Shown: positions 28,275-37,670 of the stretch, one piece after another
Layout: the number at the start of each line of letters is the position of its first letter
Numbering within the stretch: position 1 is the stretch's first letter
NCBI RefSeq assembly: GCF_041021955.1
Contig: NZ_CP158375.1
Coordinates: 3,770,501 to 3,834,500, forward strand
Origin: Caulobacter sp. 73W
Lineage (GTDB): Bacteria; Pseudomonadota; Alphaproteobacteria; Caulobacterales; Caulobacteraceae
Direction: 5' to 3'
DNA length: 64,000 nucleotides
The notes under the pieces: generated by a model
What the model was told of the DNA's origin: nothing
The model's input: only the letters and a program-made list of their open reading frames with translations
The model's database searches: none
Program-made: the position numbers and the translations under genes

Positions 28275-29584
28275 ACCGTCGGGTGGTCATGCTCCGCGCC
28301 CTAGCCGGCATGTTCGGTCTGGGCGGCGGCAGAGCCTTGGCCGCCCGGTCGCCCGGTGGGCTGAGCTTCGGCCGGCCCGAGGACGTGGGTTTCGACCCCG
28401 CGCGCCTGGGGCGTCTGGACGACGCCATGCGGCGCACCGTGACCAACAACCAGATCGCCGGCGGGGTTACCCTGCTGGCGCGGCGGGGCAAGATCGTCCA
28501 GCTGCGGGCCTATGGTCAGCGGGACATCAACCTGGGCGACCCGATGACGAGCGATGCGATCTTCCGCATCCGCTCCGAGACCAAGCCGATCACGGCCCTG
28601 GCCATGATGATGCTCTACGAGCAGGGGCTTTGGGGCCTGGACGATCCGGTCACCTACTTCATCCCAGAGTTCACTGATCTGAAGGTGTTCAAGACGGCCG
28701 ACGCCAATGGCGCCATCACCGCCGTCGAGCCCGTGACGCGGCCGCCGACCATGCGCGAACTGATGACACACACGGCGGGGTTCGCTTATGGCCTTGCCGG
28801 GGACAGTCCGCCGGACCGCGCCTATCTGGAAGCCGGTGTGCTGACCGCCGACAGCCTCTCCGACATGGTCCGCCGCATCGCCGAGCAGCCCATGTTCTGC
28901 CAGCCGGGCAAGATGTGGCGCTACAGCATCGCCACCGACATCCAGGGTCACATCATCGAGCGCCTGTCGGGCATGAGCCTGCCGGACTTCTTCAAGACCA
29001 AGATCTTCGATCCGCTCGGCATGGTCGATACCGGCTTCTATGTGGCGCCGGAAAAGCGCCGCCGCCTGGCGACCCTGTACGACATCGACTACTCCACCAA
29101 CCGCCTGGCCGAGCCGCCGACCCCCCGCTGGCGCGACGTGCTGCAGCCGCCCCTGGCCCCGTCCGCGGGCGGCGGGCTGGTCTCCACCGCGCGGGACTAT
29201 GCGCGCTTCTGCCAGATGATCCTCAACGCCGGCGAGCTGGACGGGGTGCGGATCGTGCGGCCGACCAGCATCGCCATCATGGGCTCAAATCACCTGCCGC
29301 CCAGCTTCTCGGTCACCTCCGACGGCATCCGTCCGTTCCCGTTCGGGCCAGGCCTGGGTTTTGGCCTGAACATGGCGGTGTCGGTGGACCCGCTGCTGGG
29401 CAATGCGCCGGTGGGCAAGGGGACCGTCAGCTGGGGCGGTTCGGCCGGCACCTGGTTCTGGGCCGATCCGACCAACGACCTGTTCTTCGTCGGCATGATC
29501 CAGCGCCTGGGCGGCGTCGGTTCGGGCCTCGACGCCGAGACGCGCAACCTCGTCTATCAGGCCCTGGTGGACCGCGCGAAATAG
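28271..29584 (+). CDS. Secreted beta-lactamase-fold serine hydrolase 1
   Basis: The 437-residue class C-like hydrolase has the SXXK nucleophile motif in [15 protein letters not shown], the second-motif Tyr in [11 protein letters not shown] and [13 protein letters not shown] in place of KTG. The N-terminus has paired Arg (MNRRVVML) and a hydrophobic stretch ending GGGRALA, consistent with export. Family members are esterases, D-aminopeptidases or PBP-like enzymes rather than drug-resistance beta-lactamases. It starts inside the parC stop and is paralogous to the next gene. Confidence 0.88.
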   Translation: MNRRVVMLRALAGMFGLGGGRALAARSPGGLSFGRPEDVGFDPARLGRLDDAMRRTVTNNQIAGGVTLLARRGKIVQLRAYGQRDINLGDPMTSDAIFRIRSETKPITALAMMMLYEQGLWGLDDPVTYFIPEFTDLKVFKTADANGAITAVEPVTRPPTMRELMTHTAGFAYGLAGDSPPDRAYLEAGVLTADSLSDMVRRIAEQPMFCQPGKMWRYSIATDIQGHIIERLSGMSLPDFFKTKIFDPLGMVDTGFYVAPEKRRRLATLYDIDYSTNRLAEPPTPRWRDVLQPPLAPSAGGGLVSTARDYARFCQMILNAGELDGVRIVRPTSIAIMGSNHLPPSFSVTSDGIRPFPFGPGLGFGLNMAVSVDPLLGNAPVGKGTVSWGGSAGTWFWADPTNDLFFVGMIQRLGGVGSGLDAETRNLVYQALVDRAK

Positions 29585-29653
29585 CTGGCGGGCTGTCTTA
29601 GCAGCGTTAAGCTGGACCTATACAGCTTGCGCGAGCAGCTCTCAGGGACAGTC

Positions 29654-30922
29654 ATGACGCGACGTTTCAAACTGGCCGCGGCGGCCATCGCCGCCATCCT
29701 CGCCACCGCGCCGGCCTGCCAGGCCCAGAACGCCGCGCCGGCCGCGGCCACCCAGGACGCGGCTTTCCAGCAGCTGGACAGCTCCATGCACGCCCTGGTC
29801 GACCAGGGCCGGCTGCCCGGGGTGATCACCTATGTGTCCAAGGGCGGCAAGGCGCTGCACTACGACATCTATGGCAAGAGCGACCTGACCACCGGCGCGC
29901 CGCTGAAGGCCGACACCATCTTCCGCATCTACTCCCAGACCAAGCCCGTGACCGGCGTGGCGCTGATGATGCTGTACGAGGAGGGCAAGTGGGGCCTAGA
30001 CGACCCGATCACCAAGTTCCTGCCGGAGCTGGCGAACCTGACAGTGTTCAAGAGCGTCGGGCCGGACGGCAAGATGGTCACTGAGCCGGCCAAGCGTCCG
30101 GCCACCATGCGCGAGCTGATGAGCCACCAGGCCGGCTTCGCCTATGGCCTGCAGGTCGATAATCCCGTGGACAAGGCCTACCGCGACAGCGGCCTGCTGG
30201 GCTCGCCGACGCCGGAGGCCTTCCTGAAGACCCTGGCCGCCATTCCCCTGATGGGGCAGCCGGGCGAGCAGTGGAAGTACAGCGTCGCCGTCGATCTGCA
30301 GGGCCTCATCGTCGAGCGCCTGTCCGGCAAGAAGCTAGGCGCCTTCATGCAAGAGCGCATCTTCTCGCCGCTGGGCATGGTCGACACCGGCTTCTGGGTC
30401 CCGGCGGAGAAGCAGGGGCGTCTGGCCTCGCTCTACCTGATCAACCCCGCCGACAAGAAGGTGGTCCCGGCGCAGGGCTTCATGGTGCTGGACGTGTCCA
30501 AGCCGCCAGCGGTGGAGTCGGGCGGCGGCGGGCTTGTCTCGACCGTGGCCGACTACGCCAGGTTCTCACAGATGCTGCTGAACGGCGGCGAACTGGGCGG
30601 CAAGCGCCTGCTCAAGGCGCAGACCGTGGAGCTGATGCGCGAGAACCACCTGACGGCGGCCTCGCTGGCCAAGCAGCCGCTGGGCCCGGGCGTCGGCTTC
30701 GGCCTGGACTTCGCCACCGTCATGGACCCGGCTAAGGCCGGCACGCCGGTGGGCAAGGGCAGCTACAGCTGGGGCGGCGCGGCCGGCACCTGGTTCTGGA
30801 TCGACCCGGCCAATGACCTGTTCGTCCTGGGTATGGTTCAAGTCCTGGGCCGTCCCGACAGCGATCCAAGGCTGGACCGCCTGTCGGCGGCTGGAGTCTA
30901 CCCGGCGATCAAGGCGCCTTGA
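29654..30922 (+). CDS. Secreted beta-lactamase-fold serine hydrolase 2
   Basis: The 422-residue protein is a tandem paralogue of the previous gene, sharing the nucleophile region (FRIYSQTKPVTGVALMMLYE), GKWGLDDPITKFLPEL, WKYSVAVDLQG and WGGAAGTWFWIDP. A clean signal peptide (MTRRFKLAAAAIAAILATAP) ends near CQAQ. AGGGA precedes ATG 29654; a TTG start at 29627 is less likely. The substrate is unknown; an ester or D-amino-acid peptide is plausible from the family. Confidence 0.89.
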   Translation: MTRRFKLAAAAIAAILATAPACQAQNAAPAAATQDAAFQQLDSSMHALVDQGRLPGVITYVSKGGKALHYDIYGKSDLTTGAPLKADTIFRIYSQTKPVTGVALMMLYEEGKWGLDDPITKFLPELANLTVFKSVGPDGKMVTEPAKRPATMRELMSHQAGFAYGLQVDNPVDKAYRDSGLLGSPTPEAFLKTLAAIPLMGQPGEQWKYSVAVDLQGLIVERLSGKKLGAFMQERIFSPLGMVDTGFWVPAEKQGRLASLYLINPADKKVVPAQGFMVLDVSKPPAVESGGGGLVSTVADYARFSQMLLNGGELGGKRLLKAQTVELMRENHLTAASLAKQPLGPGVGFGLDFATVMDPAKAGTPVGKGSYSWGGAAGTWFWIDPANDLFVLGMVQVLGRPDSDPRLDRLSAAGVYPAIKAP

Positions 30923-30968
30923 GGCGCGCCGTGGACGTTAGGCGGACGAGAGTTTCGGGAGATTTGCG

Positions 30969-32294
30969 ATGAACAAGCGGCTGGTCTGCTCGGCGGCGGC
31001 GATGGCGTTGCTGCTCAATGTCGATATGGCCGCCGCCCAGGCGGTCACCGTGCTCGATGCGGAACGTCTGTTCGACGGCTCGGCGGTGATCGACAAGGCG
31101 CGCGTGGTCATCAAGGACGGCAAGGTCGTCGCCTCCGGCCCGCAAGCAGAAGTCGCCGCGCCGGCCGGCGCCAAGCGCGTCGATCTGGGGGACCGGTTCG
31201 TCATGCCGGGCCTCGTCACCGCCCACAGTCACGTCGGCATGGTCCAGGGTCTGGATGTCGGCGGGCACAACTATTCGCGCGAGACGGTCGGGCGCGATCT
31301 GGCGCAGTTCCAGCGCTACGGCGTGGTGGCCGTCAATGCGCTGGGCATGAACGCCGAGCTCTTCCACACGCTGAGGCGGGAATGGCGCGGCGGCGCACAT
31401 GGCGGCGCGGACCTGTATGGAGCCGGCGGCGGTGTCGGCGCGGTCGATGGCGCGCCTCCGGCCCGCATGAAGCCGCCCGCCAGTGTGATGCGGCCGACGA
31501 CGCCTGAAGCCGCCCGCAAGGCGGTGGACGCGATGGCCGACGCCGGCGTCGACATGATCAAGGTCTGGGTCGACGACCTGAACGGCCAGTCGCCCAAGAT
31601 GACGCCGGAGGTCTATGCCGCCGCCATCGACCAGGCGCATCGCCGGGGCCTCAAGGCCGCCGTCCACATCCACGCCCTGGCCGACGCCAAGGGCGTCGTG
31701 CGCGCCGGCGCCGACGTGATCGGGCACGGCGTGCGGGACATGCCCGTCGACGAGGAGTTCACCACGCTCCTGCGCGAACGGGGCGTCTGGTACATCCCGA
31801 CGGTCAACATCAACGAGGCCGAATACATCTACGCCGAGCATCCGGAGTGGCTGAAGGACCCCTTCTTCCGCATGGCCGTGACCCCGGCGCTGGAGGCGCA
31901 GCTGAACGACGCGCAATGGCGCCAGGCGGCCCTGGACAAGGCGCAGCCGTCGCGCGCCGCGGTAAGCATGAACATCGCCAACCTGCGCCGCGTCCACGCT
32001 GGGGGCGGCAAGATCGCCTTCGGCACCGACTCCGGCGTGACGCCGCTGCGCATCCCCGGTTTCGCCGAGCATCTGGAGTTGGGTCATTTCGTGCAGGCCG
32101 GGCTGACGCCGGTTGAGGCCCTAACCGCCGCCACCGCGTCCAGCGCCGCGCTCATGGGTCTGAAGGATCGCGGGTGCCTGGCGGCGGGATGCCGAGCCGA
32201 CCTCCTCGTTCTGCGCGCCGACCCGACCGCCGACATCGCCAACAGCCGGACCATTGAGGCGGTCTGGCGCAACGGCGCGCCGATCGCCCAGTAG
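30969..32294 (+). CDS. Secreted amidohydrolase-family metal-dependent hydrolase
   Basis: The 441-residue protein has a signal peptide (MNKRLVCSAAAMALLL, cut near AAAQ) and an amidohydrolase barrel: the HXH metal motif in VMPGLVTAHSHVGM, His in AAVHIHALADAK and VIGHGVRD, and the final Asp in FGTDSGVTPLR. The small beta-sandwich domain is split between the ends (DAERLFDG, GCLAAGCRADLLVLRADP). This imidazolonepropionase/prolidase-like subgroup often hydrolyses Xaa-Pro or Xaa-Lys dipeptides or N-acyl amino acids. Confidence 0.88.
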   Translation: MNKRLVCSAAAMALLLNVDMAAAQAVTVLDAERLFDGSAVIDKARVVIKDGKVVASGPQAEVAAPAGAKRVDLGDRFVMPGLVTAHSHVGMVQGLDVGGHNYSRETVGRDLAQFQRYGVVAVNALGMNAELFHTLRREWRGGAHGGADLYGAGGGVGAVDGAPPARMKPPASVMRPTTPEAARKAVDAMADAGVDMIKVWVDDLNGQSPKMTPEVYAAAIDQAHRRGLKAAVHIHALADAKGVVRAGADVIGHGVRDMPVDEEFTTLLRERGVWYIPTVNINEAEYIYAEHPEWLKDPFFRMAVTPALEAQLNDAQWRQAALDKAQPSRAAVSMNIANLRRVHAGGGKIAFGTDSGVTPLRIPGFAEHLELGHFVQAGLTPVEALTAATASSAALMGLKDRGCLAAGCRADLLVLRADPTADIANSRTIEAVWRNGAPIAQ

Positions 32295-32357
32295 GGGGCG
32301 TTCGGAACCGACGCGGTCGGCGCGGCGTAGTCCATGCCTGTGTTCGAAGGATCAGCC

Positions 32358-32912
32358 ATGGCCCGCCATCGCATCGCCTCGTCCGGACTGGTAGTCGCGG
32401 TCCTCGCGCTCGCCGCCTGTTCAGGGCCGGAGGAGCCGAAAGAGGTCGCGCCAAACGCGCCGCCGACAACTCAGGCGCCAGCGGCGCCGACGCCGCAGCC
32501 GCCCGTGGCCAGCGGAGGCGCGACCGTCGGCGGCGATGGCTCAGAAATCCGCCTCGACGCCCTGACCCCGGCCGACGTGGAGGGCGCCAAGCTGGCGGGC
32601 GAACTGGGCTGCAGCTTCTCCACCGCCGGCGCTACGCCGCTGCTGCTCGCCATGGGCGACGTGGCGTCCAAGGACGCGGCCCAAGGCGTGGTGAAGGTGG
32701 CCGGCTATGTCGAGCGGGTCGCCGCGCCCGGCGGCTTCGACGGCATGCTGAAGGGCGCGACGTTCAGCGGCGCGGGCAAGACCATTCGCATCGCGGTGAC
32801 CGGACCGGCGATCGGCGGCGGAGAGTCGCCCCCGACCCCCGCGACCCTGACCTACGAGCGGGCCGAAGGGGCCAGCAAGACCTTTGTCGGCCGGTGGGTC
32901 TGCGGGCCTTAG
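32358..32912 (+). CDS. Putative lipoprotein of unknown function
   Basis: The 184-residue protein has a lipoprotein signal: a basic start (MARHRIASSG), a hydrophobic core and lipobox LAAC. A low-complexity Pro/Ala linker follows (PPTTQAPAAPTPQPPVASGG), then a globular part with two further Cys (ELGCSFST, RWVCGP) that could form a disulfide. No family is recognised. ATG 32358 was chosen over the start at 32334 because it places the signal correctly. It is convergent with the S10 peptidase gene, almost abutting. Confidence 0.7.
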   Translation: MARHRIASSGLVVAVLALAACSGPEEPKEVAPNAPPTTQAPAAPTPQPPVASGGATVGGDGSEIRLDALTPADVEGAKLAGELGCSFSTAGATPLLLAMGDVASKDAAQGVVKVAGYVERVAAPGGFDGMLKGATFSGAGKTIRIAVTGPAIGGGESPPTPATLTYERAEGASKTFVGRWVCGP

Positions 32913-32916
32913 TGCG

Positions 32917-34476
32917 TCAGTTCGGTCCCGACGCCTTGCGGATCAAGGCCCGCACGTCGTCGGAGAAGGCCGGGGCTGTGTCTCCGAGATAGAGCATGTG
33001 GCCCGACGGATAGTCGCGGAAGGTCACGCGGTCGGCCGGCAGGTTGGCGGCCGCGAGGCTGCGGCGCGCGGCGGCCGGGGTGGTGACCAGGTCGTAGCTG
33101 CCGGACGCCACCAGCACCTGCAGACGCTCGTTGCGGCGCATGGCCGTGCTCAGGTCGACGGCGAAGCTTTGGCCGGGCGGCACCTGGGCGCGTTTCCACG
33201 TCCACTTGGACAGCAGGTCGCGCCAGACAATGGCGCCGTAGGGGCGCTTCATAGACACCTTGAGGTCGTCGCTCAGCATCTGGTGGAAGGCGGCCATGAA
33301 ACCGGGGACATAGCGCCCCATGGCCGGATCGTCCGCCACCGGCTCATTGCCGGAGCCGGCGGTCGGCAGGGTGTAGCGGCCGTCATAGAGGCCGACGCTG
33401 AGGCCTTGGTCGGCGAGAAGCTGACGGGCGAACTGGCCGGTGGGGACCTTCAGGTCCTTGGCGTAGGCGTCGGCGGGCAGGCCGGTGTAGCCGATGAGGC
33501 GCTCGACCAGCGCCTGGCGATCGGCGGGCGACAGGGAGCCGGCGGCGTTGCGGCGCAGGGCGTCCTCGTATTCGCCGGCGGCGAATTGGTCGACCTCGGC
33601 CTGGAAGGCGGCGAGCGACTTTTGCTGATGCTTGGTGCGGCCGTGGGCCCAGGCGGTGGCCGCCTGGGCGGTCAGGTCATTGGCGGCCGAGACGAAGGCG
33701 GCTTCCGGCTTGGCGGGGACGTCGCGTCCCTCCAGCGTGGTGCCGAGCAGGACGATGCCGTTGACGGTGACGCCGCGCATCACCCCCGTATAGGTCGGGC
33801 CGCCCATCAGGGCGCGGGGCAGGAGGGCGGCGCGGACGCTGCCATAGCTTTCACCCATGAGGAACTTTGGCGAGGTCCAGCGCCCGTTCTCGCTCAGCCA
33901 CAGCTCGATGAACTGGGCCACGGAGTCGGCGTCCTGGTCGACGCCCCAGAAGTCCTCGCCCTTGCCCGAGCCGACCGGGCGGCTGAAGCCGGTGCCGACC
34001 GGGTCGATGAACACCAGATCGGCGACGTCGAGCAGGCTGTCGGGATTGTCGCCCGCGCTGAAGGGCGGGACGTTGCTGGGGTTCACCTCGCGGTCGAGCA
34101 CCACGCGGCGCGGACCCACCACGCCCATGTGCAGCCACAGCGACGAGGAGCCGGGGCCGCCGTTGAAGACGAACATCACCGGCCGGCGCGGATCGCGCGG
34201 ACCGTCCTTGACGTAGGCGAAGCTGAAGATGCTGGCGGTCGGCTCGCCGTTTAGCGAGGTCAGATAGGTCTCGCCGGCGGTGGCCGTGTAGTCGATCCGT
34301 TGGCCGCGGATGGTGGTCTTGTGCTTGGTGACGAAGCGCACCGGCGGGGCGACGGCGGCCGAGGCCGGGATGTCCTTGGAGACCGCCAAGACGATCGGCG
34401 GTTCCGACTGCGCGATCGCCGAACCGGCGCCGGCCAGGAGCAGGGCGGCCGCCGTGGAGAGAAGAAGACGTTTCAT
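32917..34476 (-). CDS. Secreted S10-family serine carboxypeptidase-like protein 1
   Basis: The 519-residue protein has a signal peptide (MKRLLLSTAAALLLAGAG) and the complete S10 set: oxyanion segment FVFNGGPGSSSLWLHMG, nucleophile GESYGSVRAALL, Asp in VASGSYDLVTTP and His in YPSGHMLYLG. S10 enzymes remove C-terminal residues from peptides. ATG 34476 overlaps the stop of the class V PLP gene by four bases, so the two are co-translated. One of four S10 paralogues in the window. Confidence 0.92.
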   Translation of the reverse strand: MKRLLLSTAAALLLAGAGSAIAQSEPPIVLAVSKDIPASAAVAPPVRFVTKHKTTIRGQRIDYTATAGETYLTSLNGEPTASIFSFAYVKDGPRDPRRPVMFVFNGGPGSSSLWLHMGVVGPRRVVLDREVNPSNVPPFSAGDNPDSLLDVADLVFIDPVGTGFSRPVGSGKGEDFWGVDQDADSVAQFIELWLSENGRWTSPKFLMGESYGSVRAALLPRALMGGPTYTGVMRGVTVNGIVLLGTTLEGRDVPAKPEAAFVSAANDLTAQAATAWAHGRTKHQQKSLAAFQAEVDQFAAGEYEDALRRNAAGSLSPADRQALVERLIGYTGLPADAYAKDLKVPTGQFARQLLADQGLSVGLYDGRYTLPTAGSGNEPVADDPAMGRYVPGFMAAFHQMLSDDLKVSMKRPYGAIVWRDLLSKWTWKRAQVPPGQSFAVDLSTAMRRNERLQVLVASGSYDLVTTPAAARRSLAAANLPADRVTFRDYPSGHMLYLGDTAPAFSDDVRALIRKASGPN

Positions 34477-35717
34477 GCGGGCGGCGCCTTGGGCAGGACG
34501 TTGAGGAGACGGTCGATGTCGTTCATGTCGTTGAAGACGGAAACGGAGACCCGGAAGCGGTTCTGGGCGACCGTCATGCGGACGCCGCCCTTGGCCAGCG
34601 GGTCGCGCAACTTGGCGCGCGCGTCCTTGAGGGCGAAGGCGACCAGCGGTGTCTTGCTGTCGAGCGGGGTGAGGGGCTCGTAGCCGCGGCGCCGCAATTC
34701 GGTCTGGACGGCGTCGATCATCGGCTGGCGCCAGGCCTGGATGCGCTCCACCCCGATGGACTGGATCCAGGGCAAGGTGTGATCCAGCTGCACGACGCCG
34801 GTCCACGAGGTCGTGCCCATGGCGAAGACGCCGGTGGCGTCGGGGCGGGCGGCGTAGTCGGCCACCGCGTCGCCCGGCGCGTCATAGGGGAACACGTGGC
34901 TCTGGAAGCGGCTGATCTGGTGATAGCCCCACCAGGGGCGCTTGATCTTGGGCAGGACTTCCTTGCGCACATAGAGGAAGCCCAGGCCGAAATCGCCCAT
35001 CAGCCATTTGTAGGAAGAGGTCGCGGCGAAATCGACGCCTGCGGCCCGCAGGTCGAGCGGGACCGTGCCGGCGGCGTGGGCCAGGTCGACATAGACATAG
35101 GCGCCATGGGCGTGGGCCATGTCGCAGACCCGCTTCAGGTCATGTTGGAAGCCGTTGGTGGTCGATACGGCGCTGATCGCCACCAGGCGCGTGCCGTCTG
35201 TGATGGCGGCGGCCATCTCGTCCATGTCGATGCCGCCTTCGCGGGTCATCCGCAGGGTGACTACGTCGGCGCCGGCGCGCTTTAGCTCGCCGTAGGTATA
35301 GAAGGAGCCGAAGAAGTGAAGGGCGTCGGTGACGATGCGCCCGGGCTCGGCCGGATAGCCCAGGGCCTGAAGGATCAGGTTCTCGCCCATGGTCGTCGAC
35401 TGCACGATGCTGAGCTCGTCCGGCGTCGCGCCGACCAGCTTGGCGAAGCTGGCCAAGACGTTCTGTTCCTTGGCGCCCATGTCCAGCTCTGGCGCGTCGG
35501 CCGCGCGGGTCTTGTAGCGCAGATACCCCTCGAGCGCAGCGCGGGCGCCCAGCGGCATCGGGTGCGTGGAGCCGGCGTCCAGATAGACATACGCCATGGC
35601 GGCGAAGGCGGCCTTGGCCGGCAGGGCGGGGGCCGCCGTCGGTGCGGTGGTCGCGGCTTGCGCGGCGGCGGGCGCGGCGGCTGCGGCGGCGATCAGGGCG
35701 CGGCGGGTGAACGTCAT
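34473..35717 (-). CDS. Exported class V PLP-dependent enzyme (Tat-type signal)
   Basis: This 414-residue aminotransferase class V protein has the PLP Lys in TSSYKWLMGDFGLG, the cofactor Asp in VYVDLAHAAGTV and a phosphate/substrate region STTMGENLILQAL. It resembles isopenicillin-N epimerase and cysteine desulfurase-like enzymes. The N-terminus reads MTFTRRALIAAAAAAPAAAQ, a twin-Arg export signal; folding with PLP in the cytoplasm before Tat export would explain it. The reaction is unknown (epimerase, lyase or desulfurase). First gene of a two-gene operon with an S10 peptidase. Confidence 0.87.
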   Translation of the reverse strand: MTFTRRALIAAAAAAPAAAQAATTAPTAAPALPAKAAFAAMAYVYLDAGSTHPMPLGARAALEGYLRYKTRAADAPELDMGAKEQNVLASFAKLVGATPDELSIVQSTTMGENLILQALGYPAEPGRIVTDALHFFGSFYTYGELKRAGADVVTLRMTREGGIDMDEMAAAITDGTRLVAISAVSTTNGFQHDLKRVCDMAHAHGAYVYVDLAHAAGTVPLDLRAAGVDFAATSSYKWLMGDFGLGFLYVRKEVLPKIKRPWWGYHQISRFQSHVFPYDAPGDAVADYAARPDATGVFAMGTTSWTGVVQLDHTLPWIQSIGVERIQAWRQPMIDAVQTELRRRGYEPLTPLDSKTPLVAFALKDARAKLRDPLAKGGVRMTVAQNRFRVSVSVFNDMNDIDRLLNVLPKAPPA

Positions 35718-35853
35718 CGGGCTTCCTCTTGGACGACAGGCTAGCCTTGGGCGGTCGGATTTTTCAGTCTTTGACGCAAGCGCCGACGGGGTGTGGTGAA
35801 TGATTTATGCGCCTGGTCAAGCTCGTGGGCATGGATCGGGCCTGAAGGCCGCC

Positions 35854-36336
35854 TCAGCGGAATTGACGCGCCTGCAATGGCACGGCCGTCGTGCTCTTGG
35901 ACTCCGCCAGAGTGACAATGGAGCGGACGTCGATCACCCCCGGCAACTTGAGGAGCACGGCGAAGACGAAGTCCTGATACCAGACCACGTCGGGAGCCAG
36001 GATCTTCATCATCGCGTCCATCTCCCCAAAGACCGTCCAGCATTCGAGGATCTCGGGGATGTTCTCCACCTGCCGATAGAAGTCGGCCCGTTCCTTCTCG
36101 GTCAGGGTCGTCATCTTCACCTGGGCGAAAATCTGCATCGTGAAGCCGAGCTTGCGCGGGTCGACGATGGCGACGACGGAGGTGATGTAGCCTTCCTCGC
36201 GGAGGCGCTGAATCCTTCGCCAGCAAGGCGATTGCGACAGGCCCACCCGCTCGGCGAGATCGGCGGTCGATATCGACGCGTCCCGCTGCATGAGGGTCAG
36301 GATCTTGATGTCGATGGCGTCGAGTTTTGATGACAT
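35854..36336 (-). CDS. Lrp/AsnC-family transcriptional regulator
   Basis: The 160-residue protein has the N-terminal helix-turn-helix (DAIDIKILTLMQRDASISTA, ERVGLSQSPCWRRIQRL) and a C-terminal RAM effector domain (QIFAQVKMTTLTEKERADFY, then DVVWYQDFVFAVLLKLPGV). Lrp-type proteins bind amino acids and control amino-acid and peptide metabolism. It is divergent from an aminotransferase gene, and a palindrome with core CATAG-N3-ATG overlaps its start codon. It is the best candidate regulator of the surrounding peptidase block. Confidence 0.94.
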   Translation of the reverse strand: MSSKLDAIDIKILTLMQRDASISTADLAERVGLSQSPCWRRIQRLREEGYITSVVAIVDPRKLGFTMQIFAQVKMTTLTEKERADFYRQVENIPEILECWTVFGEMDAMMKILAPDVVWYQDFVFAVLLKLPGVIDVRSIVTLAESKSTTAVPLQARQFR

Positions 36337-36346
36337 AGCTTATGTT
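36332..36346. promoter_or_regulatory. Lrp-type operator candidate A (over the lrp start codon)
   Basis: GACATAGCTTATGTT contains the palindrome ACATA-GCT-TATGT and the CATAG-N3-ATG core. It covers the regulator's ATG, as an autoregulatory site would. Its centre is 31 bases, about three helical turns, from site B. Confidence 0.45.
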
Positions 36347-36360
36347 CGTTTCGCTTCCCG

Positions 36361-36379
36361 TGCGCATAGCGGATGCGCA
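36361..36379. promoter_or_regulatory. Lrp-type operator candidate B (upstream of the aminotransferase)
   Basis: TGCGCAT-AGCGG-ATGCGCA is a perfect 7-base inverted repeat in the lrp/aminotransferase gap. Its central 15 bases share CGCATAG-N3-ATGCG with site C and nearly so with site D. Confidence 0.5.
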
Positions 36380-36501
36380 AAGCCCTTTCGTCAAGCAGAA
36401 CAAAGACAAGAAAATCCATGAGCGCGGATTACGATCTCTAGCGTGGCTGGTTGCGTGCTTTTTGAACGCCGCACGAGCAGAGTGTGTAGAGGGGGCGGCC
36501 G

Positions 36502-37647
36502 TTGACAGTCTCGACCGCGCGGGAGCGCCTTGATGGCCCCGCGCTTGAGGAGGGGTATTCGCGGTGGGTGCGCACAGCGCTCGCCCGCTGCGCCGAGACG
36601 CCTGAAGCGATCGTTCTGTTCGACTCCACCATTCCAGAGCCGACGGAGCTTCTTGCCGGCGTCATCGGCCGCGCCTTCTCCGACAAGGTCACCGACCGTT
36701 ACGAGAGTGTCTTTGCGTCGGGAAACCGGTTTGTGGCGCAGGCCGTGGCCAAGCGCGCCGGGGTGTCGCCCGATCAGGTGATCGGCGCGGCCGGCGCCAC
36801 CAGCGCCATGGCCATGGCCATTCGCGCCTTTGTGCAGCCGGGCGAGCGCGTCCTTGTCGAGACGCCGGGCTTTGACCTTCTGGCGACCCTGGCCCGCGAG
36901 GCTGGCGCGGTGGTCGATCTGCTTCCGCGCTGGGCGCCGCACTTTTCCGTCGATCCCGCCGAGCTCGAAGTCGCCATCCGCCCAGACACGCGGCTCATCC
37001 TGCTGACCCAGCTTCACAATCCAACGGGCGCGGCCCTGAGCCGGCAGGCTCTGGATGACATCGCCCAGGTCGCACGCAAGCGATCGGTTAAGGTGCTGAT
37101 CGACGCCGTCTACGCTGACTTCCTGGGGGAGGCGGGCGCGGTCCCGCCGCATCCAGAGTTCATCGTCGCCGGCAGTCTCTCCAAGGTGCACGGTCTCTTT
37201 GCGCTGCGCTGCGGCTGGCTGACGGCGTCTGGCGAAGACATCGCCCGCATCGAGGCGGCCAATCCGCAAGGCGACCTTGCGGTCTCCAAACTGACCCACG
37301 CCATCGGCGCCTTGGTGCTCGAGGATCTTGAGCCCTTCGACGCCCATTGGCGCGCCTGCCTTGGCGCGACGCGGTCGGCGGTGGAGCCGCATATCCGCGC
37401 CATGATCCAAGAGGGCTTGCTGGACGGCGCGCTGCCGCAGGCCGGCTGCATGTACTTTCCTCGCGTTGTCGGGGTCGAAGACACCCTGGCGCTGTCGGAA
37501 GCGCTTTGGGCGCAAGATCGTCTCATCGTCGCGCCGGGCGAGCACTTTGGCCTGGCTGGTCACATCCGTATCGGACTTGGCGGTGAACCCGACCTGTTGG
37601 AGCGCGGCCTTATCCGTTTGGCGAATGCCCTTCGCCGAGAAACTTAA
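36502..37647 (+). CDS. Class I/II PLP-dependent aminotransferase
   Basis: The 381-residue fold-type I enzyme has the cofactor region GAAGATSAMAMAIRAFVQPG, the substrate/PLP Asn in LTQLHNPTGAALS, Asp-Tyr in IDAVYADFLGEA, the Schiff-base Lys in AGSLSKVHGLFALRCGWL and the carboxylate-binding Arg in HIRIGLGGEP. No signal peptide is present, so it is cytoplasmic. The TTG start at 36502 has GAGGGGG in front. It probably transaminates an amino acid released by the neighbouring peptidases; the substrate is unknown. It is divergent from the Lrp gene and flanked on both sides by the shared palindrome. Confidence 0.9.
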   Translation: MTVSTARERLDGPALEEGYSRWVRTALARCAETPEAIVLFDSTIPEPTELLAGVIGRAFSDKVTDRYESVFASGNRFVAQAVAKRAGVSPDQVIGAAGATSAMAMAIRAFVQPGERVLVETPGFDLLATLAREAGAVVDLLPRWAPHFSVDPAELEVAIRPDTRLILLTQLHNPTGAALSRQALDDIAQVARKRSVKVLIDAVYADFLGEAGAVPPHPEFIVAGSLSKVHGLFALRCGWLTASGEDIARIEAANPQGDLAVSKLTHAIGALVLEDLEPFDAHWRACLGATRSAVEPHIRAMIQEGLLDGALPQAGCMYFPRVVGVEDTLALSEALWAQDRLIVAPGEHFGLAGHIRIGLGGEPDLLERGLIRLANALRRET

Positions 37648-37651
37648 ACAT

Positions 37652-37670
37652 CACGCATAGGTAATGCGTG
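37652..37670. promoter_or_regulatory. Lrp-type operator candidate C (upstream of the TonB receptor)
   Basis: CACGCAT-AGGTA-ATGCGTG is a perfect 7-base inverted repeat starting five bases after the aminotransferase stop and ending 163 bases before the TonB receptor start. It matches site B at CGCATAG and ATGCG. It could also form a hairpin in the aminotransferase mRNA, but no T tract follows. Confidence 0.45.

Noticed and set aside
28271..30922. Beta-lactam resistance genes
   Set aside because: The SXXK fold is shared with esterases and peptidases; the KTG motif is replaced and there is no AmpR-type neighbour.
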